Shown here: one piece after another, positions 21,852-34,300 of the stretch
Layout of the letters: every line of letters starts with the position of its first letter
How positions within the stretch are numbered: position 1 is the stretch's first letter
Source: Bimuria novae-zelandiae CBS 107.79
Lineage: Eukaryota > Ascomycota > Dothideomycetes > Pleosporales > Didymosphaeriaceae
DNA length: 64,000 bases
Assembly (NCBI GenBank): GCA_010015655.1
Contig: ML976680.1
Span: forward strand, 159,513 to 223,512
Direction: 5' to 3'
Position numbers and translations under genes: made by a program
The notes under the pieces: model-generated
Told to the model about the DNA's origin: nothing
The model's database searches: none
What the model saw: only the letters and a program-made list of their open reading frames with translations

Positions 21852-22200
21852 ATGGATCCGCTTAGCGTCATAGCTAGTATCATCGCAGTTCTCCAGCTCT
21901 CAGCCAAGGTCCTTGGATATCTCAGCGGCGTCAAAGATACTTCGAAAGATTATGCAAAGTACGCGGTTGAGGCCTCAAACGTATACGGTCTCCTTATCAA
22001 TTTGAGGTCCCGTCTTAAGGAGGGAAGCGCCGACGCACCATGGTATAGTGGTGACCGGTGTCGATTGATTGATTGATTGATTGATTGATTTATTACGCCC
22101 GGCTCACTCGCCTAAAGGGCCTTTTTACGTGTACACCGCTGTCCGAGTCCTTGGAGTCGAGAATGGACCGCTCGACCAGCAAATCAGGACCCGGGGCCTG
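21852..22200 (+). pseudogene. STAND/NLR N-terminal domain exon, disrupted
   Basis: 'MDPLSVIASIIAVLQLSAKV' and 'DYAKYAVEASNVYGLL' are the hallmark start of the fungal STAND N-terminal domain, normally followed by a NACHT or NB-ARC domain and repeats. Reading is normal to 'DAPWY' (about 22045), is interrupted by a short insertion, and picks up at 22132 with 'YTAVRVLGVENGPLDQ', then is lost. No NACHT or repeat domain follows, so this is a relic of a self/non-self recognition type gene. The domain assignment is strong; the breakpoints are approximate. Confidence 0.75.
22046..22131 (-). mobile_element. short insertion with (TTGA)n tail, SINE/LINE-end-like
   Basis: About 86 bp separate two halves of the STAND exon. 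The plus-strand left side is a TTGA tetranucleotide run (22063-22090). Read on the minus strand the insert has a unique GC-rich body (GGCGAGTGAGCCGGGCG) ending TAATAAATCAATCAATC, i.e. a simple-repeat tail as on non-LTR retrotransposons. Flanks ACCGGTGTC and ACCGCTGTC may be a target duplication with one mismatch. Confidence 0.45.
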
Positions 22201-22811
22201 AAATAGAGATCTGGGCCCTTAAATCGGGGTCCGGGGCCTTGAGAACTTGTGACCAATGTAGGGTCGTTCGGAAACCGGAATTAAAGAAAGAGATCCAAGA
22301 TTCGACTTCTCATGCTTCGAGTCCACTAACACCGATACCTAGACTAAGCTGTAGCGAGCTCTACTCTCGGCACGTTGGATGAGCATTCGATGTGATAGGG
22401 AGGACACAAGCTAATATAGAGCACGATTTAATGATACAATTGTTACATAGTTATACAAGCAATGGCTGGTTGTGAGGAGTTTTGGATTGTTCATGTTTGT
22501 GAGAGATGAGAATTAGCAGCGCTGTGGTGATGTATGGCAAGAAGCTACCTTATCCAGAGACAGCACTCTCCTCTTCAGCCATATTTATATAATATCGCCT
22601 TCTACACTGCGGGGGCGCGTTGGCCATTCTCCTTGTTACCTAGTAGTTAAATAGCTAACCTGATATTGTTGCCATCTGGAACACTTGTCTTTGTTATAGT
22701 AAATTCGCAGAAGACGAAACAGCAATCTGCTCATTCGTAAAGCCAACAAAGATGGTTAATATGCTTCTAACTACAACCCGCACTACAATCCGCACCCTAG
22801 AGCTTTCTCGT
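22201..22811. other. intergenic, decayed
   Basis: Contains repeated GGGGTCCGGGGCCT-like blocks at about 22185-22240; otherwise nothing recognised. May be rest of the broken STAND gene. Confidence 0.4.
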
Positions 22812-23270
22812 TCACGATGTTGTAAGGATATATAGGTCCTCCCATCCTACAACCACGCTGTCCGGAATACAATAGAGGAAGACATATTCGTGCATCGAGT
22901 TATTCCATGCATTAACGGGGATATAGAGATCCAGTTTCTCGGCGAGACGTCGGATGTTACGATACTGCGTGCGCTCGTTTCTAGCGATATCGTGCATATC
23001 AATCTTGTAAATCCTCACATCCCTCCTTCCCGCTATCACCCGCTTTTCTGCTTCTCTCTGCGTTACATGCTCTTCACAATACACTGAAATGAACGGCGTG
23101 GGATGTCTGTTGCTCCAATCGAGATGTTGCGCAATCTGGTCCCGCAAAGCAGTGCCCTTCTTTCCGAAATCCACCGAGGTATCTGTGTTCTCTGCAATTA
23201 TACCCTGTCCATCGATGTAGCAGGCGGGAGAATGTTCGTCTTCGACTCGATAGAACATATGTGGACCCAT
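22812..23270 (-). CDS. DUF7587-like protein
   Basis: Start at ATG 23270 (MGPHMFYRVEDEHSPACY), 152 aa; an upstream extension lacks an ATG. The order of motifs matches a fungal domain of unknown function that I know as DUF7587: 'FYRVEDEHSPACYIDGQGI', 'FISVYCEEHVTQREAEKRV', 'RRDVRIYKIDM' and 'NAWNNSMHEYVFLYCIPDS'. It resembles a compact alpha/beta module. The biological role of this family is unknown; it occurs in multi-copy accessory genes of Pezizomycotina. The protein is domain-only with no signal peptide. It lies between a dead STAND exon and a pogo remnant. Confidence 0.65.
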   Translation of the reverse strand: MGPHMFYRVEDEHSPACYIDGQGIIAENTDTSVDFGKKGTALRDQIAQHLDWSNRHPTPFISVYCEEHVTQREAEKRVIAGRRDVRIYKIDMHDIARNERTQYRNIRRLAEKLDLYIPVNAWNNSMHEYVFLYCIPDSVVVGWEDLYILTTS

Positions 23271-23518
23271 CGTACCTCCTGGGAATCTCGTCGTGGCGTA
23301 GCGCAAGTGTTGGATTGTGGGCAACGACGCGACGTGTGCCTAGCGTTGTTGTGGAGTTGGAAGCTCGTCGTGTAGTGGAGCGGTTGAGGGTAACGGCGAG
23401 GCGACTGAGTCATAAATCCAGTATCCCGAAGATTTTCCGAGCTTATAGAGGCTTAGCGGGTCATGCGTGTTAATAATAATCGGCAAAAGACCGCCTTAAC
23501 GTGTCAGATCAGTAACCT

Positions 23519-23636
23519 GGCCACCCCACCAAAACCGACGCGGCTTTCTGCACGATAGCTCAACAACGCAACAGTCATTTTTAATATAGATAGATTGATA
23601 TGATAGCTACGATCTCTGGGTACACTGAGTCCTTCG
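23519..23636 (-). mobile_element. solo right-end remnant of the 19547-type pogo element
   Basis: On the minus strand this matches the last ~120 bp of the element at 19547-21443, from GGACTCAGTGTACCCAGAG through CTATCGTGCAGAAAGC to TTTTGGTGGGGTGGC. It includes the end of the zinc-knuckle coding part, but the outermost TIR is lost. No left end nearby. Confidence 0.85.
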
Positions 23637-24314
23637 AGTTTCGTTGATCTATCATGTGTACTTGGTTATGTAAACGATGGATGTAAAACCTTCTAGGCCA
23701 GAACTAATACATTCGCGTCACTGGAGCTCTCCATGGCACATTCTCCTTGGGTTCGCTGACCTTTTGCTTAGGTACCGATGTGTCGGACGTACTTGTACCT
23801 TCTATGTTAGATCTCTCCTCTACAAGAACGACCACACATCGTCATGGAACGAATCAAAGGCGAGACCTTACCAAGCGCCTGGAAGAACCTATCCTAGCAT
23901 CATTAATGCACGGATTAAAGGTATAATATAAGTTACTGGGACTCTTACCTTTCTGATGCGAACCATTCTAGTCTCCCTAATAGGGCTTGTATGATTGGTA
24001 GATGCCTGTTTCAGCCTGACCTCCGTATAGCTTCCTGATTGGGTAGCGATGCGGCTTTCGAACAGTGCAAACACAGAAGTTGTACGACTGTGATGCTATG
24101 CCTATACGATTGGGACTTACGGCATCTGGGCTGTGAAATTAATACCGGGAATGATGCAAATAGCCTACAGTCTGGTTACCAATAGTTCTGGTGGTTGAGT
24201 TTGTTGGTTGACTCGACGCTAGCGCCGGCCGGAAAACATTCCCCTTCACTATATAATTCCGTGTTTCCACAATTTCGTGATAGAATCAAGAAAGCATCCC
24301 ATCAAAGCCTCAAA
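23637..24314. other. intergenic
   Basis: Beyond the pogo remnant nothing is recognised. Presumed promoter of the EEP-domain gene in the last part. Confidence 0.4.
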
Positions 24315-25655
24315 ATGCTTCCCGCAAACACCCGTTGGAGGAAGTTGGCCTCAGCAACAGTCAACTTTTGGAGCAAAGCCCGTTTCAGCTCCTTCAGCCA
24401 CTTAACGCCATGGGAAATACGCCGCTATTGGGAATACATGGAATCTAAGTCTCGTCTACCACCCGAACCAATCCCGCAGGCACCCCTTCCCGAACAAGTT
24501 CTACGGCCGCAGATCTACAGGGCTTCATCTTCTTCTTGGGTCGCACTTAAGGATGACCGTCAGAAATGCTTGCCGCGTGGCAGTACGCTCAAAGTCGTAT
24601 CCTGGAATATCAATGCGTTCAATCCTGGCGAATCGGCTCGCGCTTTTGCCGCATTGGACCACTTGCAAGAACTCTTTGGAACTGTTCCAGGCCAACTTGT
24701 TATTATGCTCCAAGAAGTTTGTAACGAATCTCTTCAGGCCATTCTGGAGAGCCCATGGATACAACAGAACTTTATTCTCACCAATGTGAATGCTCCTGAG
24801 TCAATTTACAAAAAGACCCTGGGATCATCCTTCATCATGATAGAGCCTTCCTGGATAGCCCATCGGTATTTTACGATCATGATGATACCAAGGTATCTCG
24901 AGAGTGTGCATTGCTTCCGTGCCCCTTTTACCACGGAAATGGGGAGGGATGTTCTGTGTGTGGATGTACCCATCTCTACCTCCGATGGGAGCACTCGATC
25001 GAACCACTCACTCCGTCTTTGCACAACACACCTAGAGTCTCTTTGGCACGGAAAGGCTTATCGGCCAGGTCAACTAGCCATGATTTCGAGGTTACTGAAA
25101 CGGCCACAAGCTTCTAAGACTAATATCATAGGAGGCTTTGTCGGAGGTGACATGAACGCAATTGATCGATCTGACCACGAGACGCACCGAGCCAGCGACA
25201 TTGGTCTGAAGGATGTCTGGGAGGATGCTCCCGCTCCGCTAGTTCCATTGTTGAAGCCATTCCAGAAGGATATGTCTTTCGGTCGAGCTAGAGGAAATAC
25301 CTAGGGCTACCAGTCAGGGGCTCGTAACCGGAAGCGAATGGACAAATTCTTCTACAGCGGGCTGGTAGAAGCAGTTGCTCTTACAGAGCCGCAAGACGTC
25401 ACTGGGAAACTCGGGAGGATTGGTATAGGTCTCGAAACTGAGATCGAAGCTTGGCAGACAGAGACGACTAAAGGGAAGTTTGTGCAGGGAAAATTTGTTG
25501 AAAAGCTGTGCAAACAGTACTACTCTGATCGTCAAGCGAGGTCACTTATGGAAAGGGGTAGTAAACAAAGCTTTGTGCGTTCAAAAACTAAGTTATGGGT
25601 AAGTGACCATTTTGGGATTGCAGTCGGCATCAGAGTTGTTAATCCGGCGAATTAA
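24315..25655 (+). pseudogene. endonuclease/exonuclease/phosphatase-fold protein, one nonsense codon
   Basis: From ATG 24315 (MLPANTRWRKLASATVNFW) to TAA near 25655 the frame is open over 447 codons except for one TAG at 25302-25304 (codon 330). The EEP catalytic landmarks are in order: 'KVVSWNINAF', 'VIMLQEVCNE', 'LCTTHLESL', 'GGDMNAIDRSD' and, after the stop, 'SDHFGIAVGI'. The layout resembles the TDP2-like 5'-tyrosyl-DNA phosphodiesterase branch; specificity is inferred only. The stop lies in 'GRARGNT*GYQS', where family members have Trp, so TGG to TAG is the simplest explanation. Truncation removes the final catalytic His, so the protein is probably inactive unless this is a sequencing error or readthrough. 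Confidence 0.82.
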
Positions 25656-25964
25656 ACTGCCGGCTATCCATGTTCTGCTCTATACATAGGAAGTACAAAT
25701 ATATTGCGATACATACCCCGAAATTCCCCTGCCAACGCCTTTTAAATCCACTGTCAGATCGTCAGTGTCATCAAGAAGTGTATTTAGCCAGTGCAAGGTT
25801 ACCATTCGTATTTGATAGTATCACAACTTGCGAGCCATCTAGCACGTTGCCAAGTAACGGGTTCAGTTTTGAACCGGTTCGCTTAATAACTCGGTCATGT
25901 GACTCAGTGCGGGCAATGCTTAGGATGTGGTGGGGGGATGTCGACAGGGCTTCAGTTGAGCGCC

Positions 25965-28103
25965 CTACGAATCCTTCTTGCGCAAAGCGTAATAGCGCAG
26001 TTTCACCGCACCCGGCGTCCGGTTCGGGAAGCGTTTGAACACTTCCTCCCACTCCATGCACTGCCTATCTTTGAGTGAGAGTAAGCGCTGCTCGTCCGAC
26101 TCCAGCCATAGTGCGCGTGTACGAGTAACATGGTCTTCTTCGCACGCTTCGTCTTCGTCTTCGTCGCTCGAACCGTCGTTGTCATCACTGGCGCTGTCGC
26201 CGAGGGACATGCTCGCCCTGCCAATATTCAGCAAGGTCGGGCTTCCGCGGGAACATGCGCTCGGCACGACATCGTCATATCGGTATCCTACAAGCATCCA
26301 TGAATCCGTCGATAGCTGGGTCATGCAGATAACTTTGCCTTCTCTGCCGAGGAGCTTGTGATTCGGGGCTACCGGGTCGAGAGACAATTTCGAGTCGCGG
26401 TAACGGACAGTTGCTGTCACGATCGACGAGCCTTTTGGCACAGGGCAGAGCGTGAGATCGGTTATCTGATAAGACATGTCGAGGCTGGGTCTAGAATGGA
26501 TGTTGGTTCCGTCTCCAGCCTTCGTTCCCGAAGCCGATGTTCGTGGGGACCGAGACCGAGTCACGCTACCTGTGCTGAGCCGATGTGGTTGCCGTGGTTG
26601 GGATGACGCTACTTGTCGCGGTACCCTCGTCGGCATTGTGCCCGAGCCCCGTGGCCTAAGAGCAGTTCGTGATGGACCGTGTCCCTTCTCCTGAACCGGA
26701 TGATCGCTGCGTTTACGTCGTTGAGAAGTTTTCGCTGAAAGTCTGCAGGACACCTTATCGACCTGATTAGATTCGTGAAGGTTTCCCCCAACTTTATTAC
26801 CGCTACCTTTCCTCTTCTTTTCACGCCTGTCCGAATTGCGATCGATATCTTGTTCATCCTCTATTCCTTTAAAAGGAGAGGTGGACCGCCTCGGAGATTG
26901 CAGAAGCTCCTCGACTGTTCCCCGAACATATGCGCTGTCGTCGCTGTTCTCCTCGAGGTTGTTTGGGAGCTGATCTGGGGTTCCAGCCACATCGCCTTTG
27001 CCGTTACTGCCGAGAGAGCCGGGACTAGGCTCGTTGCTTGCCCTGGAACGGGAAACTGGGCCGCTAGGGGTCCGCAGAGGTGTTGACCTGGGCGTGGATA
27101 CAGGATCGAGTATGAGGCTCCCAGCCCGTTGTGTAGCCGGCCTTTGCCGCTTCGCCGAACGAGTGCCTTCTGGCTCCGGTTCTGACGTAACCTCTGCCAC
27201 TTCTGCCGAGGAGATTATCGTATTAGCAGATGAAGGGTGCGTTCGTTTACGTGCTGACGATGGTCTGCTTGTTACGCTGATGTCGCTAAAGAGTGGTTCG
27301 TCCGCCGCCGGCGATTTCTCTTCTGAAGACGTTAAAATGGGCTCCTTAACTGGTGCTGGGACACTACTCACTATGCCGAATATCTTCCATGCCCTCTACG
27401 GAGAGGACGCACATGCCAGCTGTGTCGAGATCGCCATGCTGTCCGGCATGGTATCCTTCATTACTAGCAGCTGCATATAAACCGTTCTCTCGATAGCCCG
27501 ACGCTCTGTTGCTGAGCTCGACGTGCGTTGTACTGTGGTGTCCTTCGGCGTCGTTATCCTCTACCTCTAAAAGTAAAGGAAATTCTATCGCCAATTAGTA
27601 AATTAGCACCGCGATCCACTCGCATACCTACCCGGACTGCTCCCATCAACCAACCCGTTCATAGTCGAATTCGTCTTCGCGATGCTTGTGGCGTGGTCGG
27701 TCCCTCCTTCGTCAAGCGAATCCCGGCCAAGCTGGTAATGCTCCGGTTTCTCTAGAAAAGGGGTGACTTCAAGACTACCGACCACGTCTACATCTATATA
27801 TCAGCTCAGCTGGGTTCCGTTTGCTTGTAACGTTCAATGGTGGGTAGTACCTTGATCTAGCGAACCCGAATCGGAAGAGTCCGCGTCTCTGAACGGAGCA
27901 GGTACTCCCGGATCGAAGGAGCGTGATGTATTAGAATCCGGCACTAGGAAATTGTCGATATCGAACCATTCTCCACCAACTTTGAAGGAGTCGGCTTCAG
28001 TACGGTCGTACCCTGCCGTCCTGGTTGTCGCCTTTGCACCAGCCTTGGATTTTGGTTTTGGCTTGCGCGTGCGCGCCGGGGGAACGTATGGAACGAACTT
28101 CAT
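25965..28103 (-). CDS. Myb/SANT-like domain protein, four exons
   Basis: Exons 28103-27851, 27793-27632, 27584-27372 and 27322-25965; introns start GTACTA, GTAGGT and GTGAGT. All phases agree (661 aa), and the last intron has an ideal TTTTAACGTCTTCAG end. The start is MKFVPYVPPARTRKPKP, a basic nuclear-type N-terminus. The middle is long, disordered, Ser/Pro/Arg-rich with several KRQR/KKRK clusters. Near residue 480 comes a small structured part ('SLDMSYQITDLTLCPVP', 'STDSWMLVGYRYDD'), then an acidic run 'SDDNDGSSDEDEDEACEED'. The C-terminal ~50 residues ('ALWLESDEQRLLSLKDRQ', 'WEEVFKRFPNRTPGAVKLRY') form a SANT/Myb-like helix-turn-helix. Probably a nuclear DNA- or chromatin-binding protein; targets unknown. 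A shorter gene starting inside exon 4 is not supported by any ATG. Confidence 0.8.
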
Positions 28104-29654
28104 AGGAAGCGAAGGTGGTAGTGAGCAGGTGTCGCAAGAGGCAATTTTGGTATAACGACCTGCTGGCGAATCTGTGAAGAGATTGAGATATGTCGCTCTC
28201 CCTCTCCGGACTGATTGCTTTATGTGCCACGGCCCACACCACCGCCAGAGAGGGAGGATCGTGGAAAGGCCGCATAAATGCCGCATCTAGCGCAGTAATG
28301 ATCGGAGCGGGCAGTGCAGGGACGCCGTCTGCAGGGTGAGCGAGGACGTCTCGCCGCCCGTCGGCCTCGGTGTCTCCGAGACGACCGTGTTATCGCGCTC
28401 TCGCAGTCGCTGTGGAGGCCACGTCGTATCAGGGGTCGGCCTAGCTCATCTAGCGACTGGCCAGCAAAGAGTCGTCACAACGCGGTCGTGTGCATCTTTC
28501 AGCTGGACGGGACTCCATATCGTTTCAGATGAAATCACCGATCGCCAGCTCCTTCTTCGATTGTCGAACGCCCTCTGTACGTCGGACGAAGTCCGTGCCA
28601 GATAACGCATGAATGCGTGATTCTCGCCGACGGCGCCCTGGGCCTTCAGGTGATTGACCTGCGGGGCTTCATTCGCCTCTCACGGCACGCTCAACCCCAT
28701 CTCCGAGCTGTCGGCTGCGAGCTTCCAGGCACCAGGCCCCCTGCTGGTTGCATTGCGATGTCACAGCAACGCCGCATACCGTGCGAGTCGGAGCATCCTG
28801 CTGTAACCACGGCGCCGATGCAGACGTCAGGGGGGCCAAATTAATGCGTCATGCGAGCGGACGGCCGCGTCACCGCCGAGAGATGGAGCCAGAACACGGC
28901 GGCTGAGCGAACGATTGGCCTAGCGTATCCAACCGAAAGGAGCGGGGCGCAGTATGGGAGTATCAGAGCTGAGACAATGGCGTGAGCGCCGTACGTTCGT
29001 TCCCCGAGAACAGGAATGAGGCAGGGCGCGGTAATTGCCGTCGGCGAGTCCGGAGTAGGGGAAGACGAGTTGCGGGATCGCGCACGGCCGTGCTGCCTGC
29101 GTGACGGGTAGGGATGTTCTTCCTTCTTCCGCAGCTGCCGCTGGTATACGATGAGCGAAAATCTTGCGAGAGGGGGGAGAGAGCTTACATGGAGAAGCGA
29201 AGAGGGCTCGACCCGACCGCAAGAGCGTGAGAGAACGAGAGAATGAGAGAATGGAAAGCCAGCGGGCTGCTAAGCGCTTGCGGATGCGAGCGCACAAGCA
29301 GCTTTAGCGGCAGCCATCACTGGAGATTAAGCTCTGGGCGGTACAGTCCGCGTAGGGGTGAAGTGAGAGGACGCGACGTGAGGCCAGCGCGATGGGGGAC
29401 GGCGACGGGGCGGGGATTCGAGAAAAAATGCCTCACGAGGGATCGCTGAGGCCCAATGGGAGCAGCTAGCGCCGACGAGGGGCGCAGGGACGGAGGGGTG
29501 GGAGTAGAGAGAAAAGGGTGAGGAGAGAGGGAAAATAACGGCGAAGGGACGACCCTTTATGGCGGACGTCGAGCCCGATTCCCCGTTCGAGCGTAGCGCA
29601 AAAGCTGCAAGCGAGGCCCGGATTGCCCGAACAGGGTGCGTCCATTTCCTGATG
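28104..29654. other. CpG-rich sequence without a clear gene
   Basis: GC-rich with many CGs and purine runs (GAGAGAACGAGAGAATGAGAG near 29230-29255). Reading frames on both strands are short and arginine/serine-rich, typical of non-coding GC-rich DNA. The first ~200 bp are the Myb-like gene promoter. It ends at a sharp boundary with the AT-rich block. Confidence 0.5.
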
Positions 29655-31399
29655 CAGGCTTGCCGTTGGATTGTTTACTAAAGTATTAAAAGAATTTAAA
29701 AGCTTTAAAGATTAACTTATACCTTATATAATATAACACCTATTTTACCTGCTAAGGACGTACTATACGCAACAAAAGAAGATAGTGCGTATTATATAAT
29801 AATAAAAGATATACTATATAATATAGACCTAATATATTACCTTAATAATAACTACGTTATATAATATAACACGACATAACTATAATAGCACTAAGTATCT
29901 AAGCTTAAGCTTAATACCCTAACTAGCCTAATATATAGGATAGAACTTAAAAAATATATACTACTATATAGAACTCCGCACAGAGCTCGCATGCTACTAT
30001 AACTTAAAAAGAGGAGAATAAGCTATACTAAGAACTAAGTAATAAGACTAGTATCCCTGTACGAATACTAAGGAGAGACATAAGTTTAAGATACTTTATA
30101 CTAATGTTTACTATAAATAAAACATTAAGTAAAAAGAAGCTTATATTATATACTATCTTAGCTCTTACAAAGCTACGTATAATATGCTAAAGAGGAAAAG
30201 ACTTTCTTATTTATTATAAAAAGGACTTTTTATATTAGTTATATAAATAATTTAGTAACCTTTCGCGCGTAGTTAAAAGGAAACTCTATATACTTTTTAT
30301 AAATAAGGGAATTACTGTAATTACGCCTAGCTTAGACCGTAATAACTAGGCATAGAAGCTCCACACTATCGCACAAGGACTCTGCACTATACAGGGACCC
30401 AAAGGTACTACTTTGTTAGGACCTCCACACGTACAAACTATCGAACGAGAACAACCTACGTACGAGCTAGCGCCACAAACCACCGCGACTTCTACTCTAA
30501 GGGCACACACAACCTCTACTCAGAGAGCCCCGTACGACCTATATACACAAGACTAGCTAAAGGGGCGCCAGAGGGAACACACTACGGAATACACCTATCT
30601 ACATGGACAGGAAACACTCCATACTCCCCCGCACGAATAAGATACGTATATAAGTCTAAGGCCTTAACTATAACTATAGTAACAGTTCGCACGAGCAGCT
30701 TTATAGCTATATAAAATACTAATATAAGAATAAATTATACTATTTTAATAAATATATAATCTACTGCCTGCGTATAAAGTACTAAATAAAAAAATACTAC
30801 TAAATAAGATCGTGTAATTTTAAAAGACCTAGAAGAAGGAGAATAACTACTCTAGTAAGATATATAATATCTTATATAATAAAGCTTAGACCTTTATTAA
30901 GCTTTACGTACGACTAAACATTTCAGAAAGCTAGTATTTAGCCCTTTTCTTAGATACGCTAGAAGGCCGTGCGAGCGCCTACTATATCTATAATATTAGA
31001 CCTAGATAAACCTAGAAGGCTCTATACGACTAGATTAATAAGCACTTTAATATCTTAGTTAACTATAATTAGTATTAAATAGACTAGATAACTTTAACCT
31101 TCGCACGATATAAACACAAGAATCATAATAAGTCTTTATATAAAGTCCTTAATATAATAATTAATAGACTAACCCTCGCATAAAGGGCTATAGAACTATT
31201 ATTTAAGTGCGAAGTATAACTACATATAATAGTTATATAAGTATATAAAGAGTAATTAAAACTTAAATAAGCTATATTTTCTATTAAACCTACGTGCGAA
31301 GTACTATTTAGAGACTTTTAAATAGTACTATAAATTATAATAGATAGGTAAGCTAACTAGTACGTATAAGATACGCACGGAATATACTATACTAATAGA

Positions 31400-34300
31400 T
31401 AATACACAACTACTACCCGTATACCCTGTCGACCTACGTACAATAGTAGGCATGAAATGCCGTACTAGAGCTTAGGCCCATCGTACGCACGACCACAAAA
31501 CGCATAACGTAAAAGGGATAATAGCATAAGAGGAAAGAAGTGCTTTATGTGCAAAAAAAAAGGATATTAGTTCTTAAACTATTTTTATATAAATAGATTA
31601 AAAGCTAAACGATAATACATTCCCTTATATAAAAAGAGATATAACTACACGCTAACCTATATAAAAGTTTTAGCCTATATTATAGAATATAAAGGATATT
31701 CTAATAGCAAGGCTAATAACCTTATAGATAGGAATAATAACTCTAATATTAATAATTATAGTAAAGAAGCTATATATTTCCTTATAATAGTTACCTACCT
31801 ATACTATACGACTAGTAAAGATATTTATAGCAAAGAGACTAACTAACGTGCGGACTAGTTTATTATTAAGGATTAATACTATATAAAGTCCTAGGGAGAA
31901 CTTTAGGATACAGACGTAGTAAAAATATTTACTATTAGTAAGTCCTAATTAGAAGTATACCTAAGGGAGAACTTTTATATAAAGGTAGACTAGATTTTAA
32001 AGGCTATAAATATTTCCTTTAGAGGCTAGAATCTATAGAGTTTACTAGGGACTGTATAGATAGAGAACTTAGTTAGTAAAGTTACCTACTATATTCTTAA
32101 CACCTTTATACTATTCCTACTATCCCTAGCAGACGCCAACAGGCTAGGAGCTTACTATAATAACGTACTTAACGCTATTATATAAAAAGATAGTTTAACT
32201 GTACCTGTTGTACGGAAATGGGGACACCTATTCTTTAATACAGGCCAAGACGAAGCAATCTCGTACTTTATAGAGGTAGAACTCTGACGCCTACATTAAC
32301 GCTTTAGACACCCCCGTACGGAGAGACTCTATAAGATGCTTACTAATACTAGACACGAAGTTAATTAATCTATACTAAAAGAAATTAAGAAGTTCTACTA
32401 CTAATACTAACTATATAACCCTTCTCTATAATAATTTAAATTTTCTGTTAAGGATAATACGCACTTTAACTACGAAATAGTAATAAATATTATATAGATT
32501 AGTAATAAGAACGTACTATACGTTATTAACGTAAATATAGGCTTTTAGGTAGTAATCTTTTTAAAATCTCTATTCGCACGAAACACCTGGGACGCGCTAT
32601 ATAGATGCTAGATTAACGTCTATTAAGGACCTCTAGACTATATTATATATAACTTAGGAACTAACTTTATATCTAAAGACTTTAGGAATCGTGCAAAGAT
32701 AGTTAAAGCTACATGTTACTAAATGCCTATAGAAGCACACTAGGTAATAGGCAAAGTGGAACAAGCCTATACACCTCTACGTTGTACGTACGATATTATT
32801 TAAAGCAAAGTTTAGGATAGTATAGATAATAAATCTATACTATAAATAGTTATTAAGGCTCTTAATAATATAGTAGGCTTAAATAGTCTTATCTTAACGC
32901 TCCTAGTCTTTAAAGTATACCTGAGGATTAATCTAAACTTCTTTTTATTACTTAGGATTATTGCATAAGCCTACACAATTTAAAAGGCTATATAAATACT
33001 CTATATAGAAAGGATAAAGGTAAATATTAACTACGTAATAAATACTTATAAGGGACCTACTTTGCACGAAGTTCTTAACCTGTTACTATAAAGTAAAGTA
33101 ACAATCTAAAGGGAGAAGAAAGGCTAGACAGGCCTATATAAAATCTAAAGTATTACTAGTAGAGATATTATAGTAGATCTAGGTAATAGACCCTTAACTA
33201 TCTAATATACGCACGTTAAGCTATATTACTATATAAAAGAATCTCTACCTACTAAAGACAACCACTATGCCATAAAATAGCTAATTAAATAGCTATAGAT
33301 ACGCAGAAGAGGCAGACTAAGGAAGAACCCTATATAATATAATACCTTATAAAGGGAAGCTCTGCATTAGACTATCTAATATTTTACGTAAAAGGAAAAA
33401 GACGCGTACGAACTCTTACTAAGGCTATAGTAAAAAGGAGTAATTATAACTCTAAAAGCGCCCTTTAAAGAATTAGACTATATAGAAATAGACGCCCTAA
33501 TAGCGAATAAAATATTTAAAGTCTATAAGTTTAACTTAAAATCTATACTAGCTAACTCTTTAACCTCCGTCTTATACGAGAAATAAAAGGCAAATTAACT
33601 TAGTTATATAAAAAGTTATAACTTGTACTAGCTAGACACTCTAATAAGGAGAAGGAAGAAATCTTAATATAGTTATTAATAATTTGGAAAATAAGCTAAA
33701 AACATATTTTAGCGTTAGGCCTAACTTTTATTACCTTATATAGTATATATTATAAAGTTTGCGACATTATGCAAGCGTATGTATAGTCTATAAATAAGCT
33801 ACTCCGTACGATATAGGCAAGGCTACTAAAGGAGCTAGAAAATGTCTTCCCGCCTAACACTATACTACGCATTATTAAGCCACTATATAGAGTAGCGGAA
33901 TTAGGACTGTATTAGTTTAAAACCTACTATAACTACTATAAAAACGCACTTAAGATAACTTCTTTTTTATATAACCTATACTTACTTAGCACGAATAAAG
34001 AACTACTAACTTTTAGTCTTACTAAAATATAAATAGATAATACGTTTAGCATCGTCACCTCTAGTTTCTTATAAACGGAAGAGGAAGAACTATAAAAAGC
34101 TAGTTTTTATATAAACTAAAAATAATTCTTTTGCACGAGCAAAGCCTTAAGTTTAATAGTAAATAAATTCTACTAAAAGGAGACACTATTATACTTACGT
34201 AAAAAGGATAATCTAGCTAACTCTATATAATTAACCTAAAGGCTATTAACGCACTATATTAATATATTATATAAAAAGTAAAAGGAGTATATATTACCTT

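Noticed and set aside
28920..29297. Minus-strand 125-codon frame in CpG-rich DNA
   Set aside because: Arg/Ser/Pro-rich composition expected from GC-rich non-coding sequence; no family, no introns, no partner exon.
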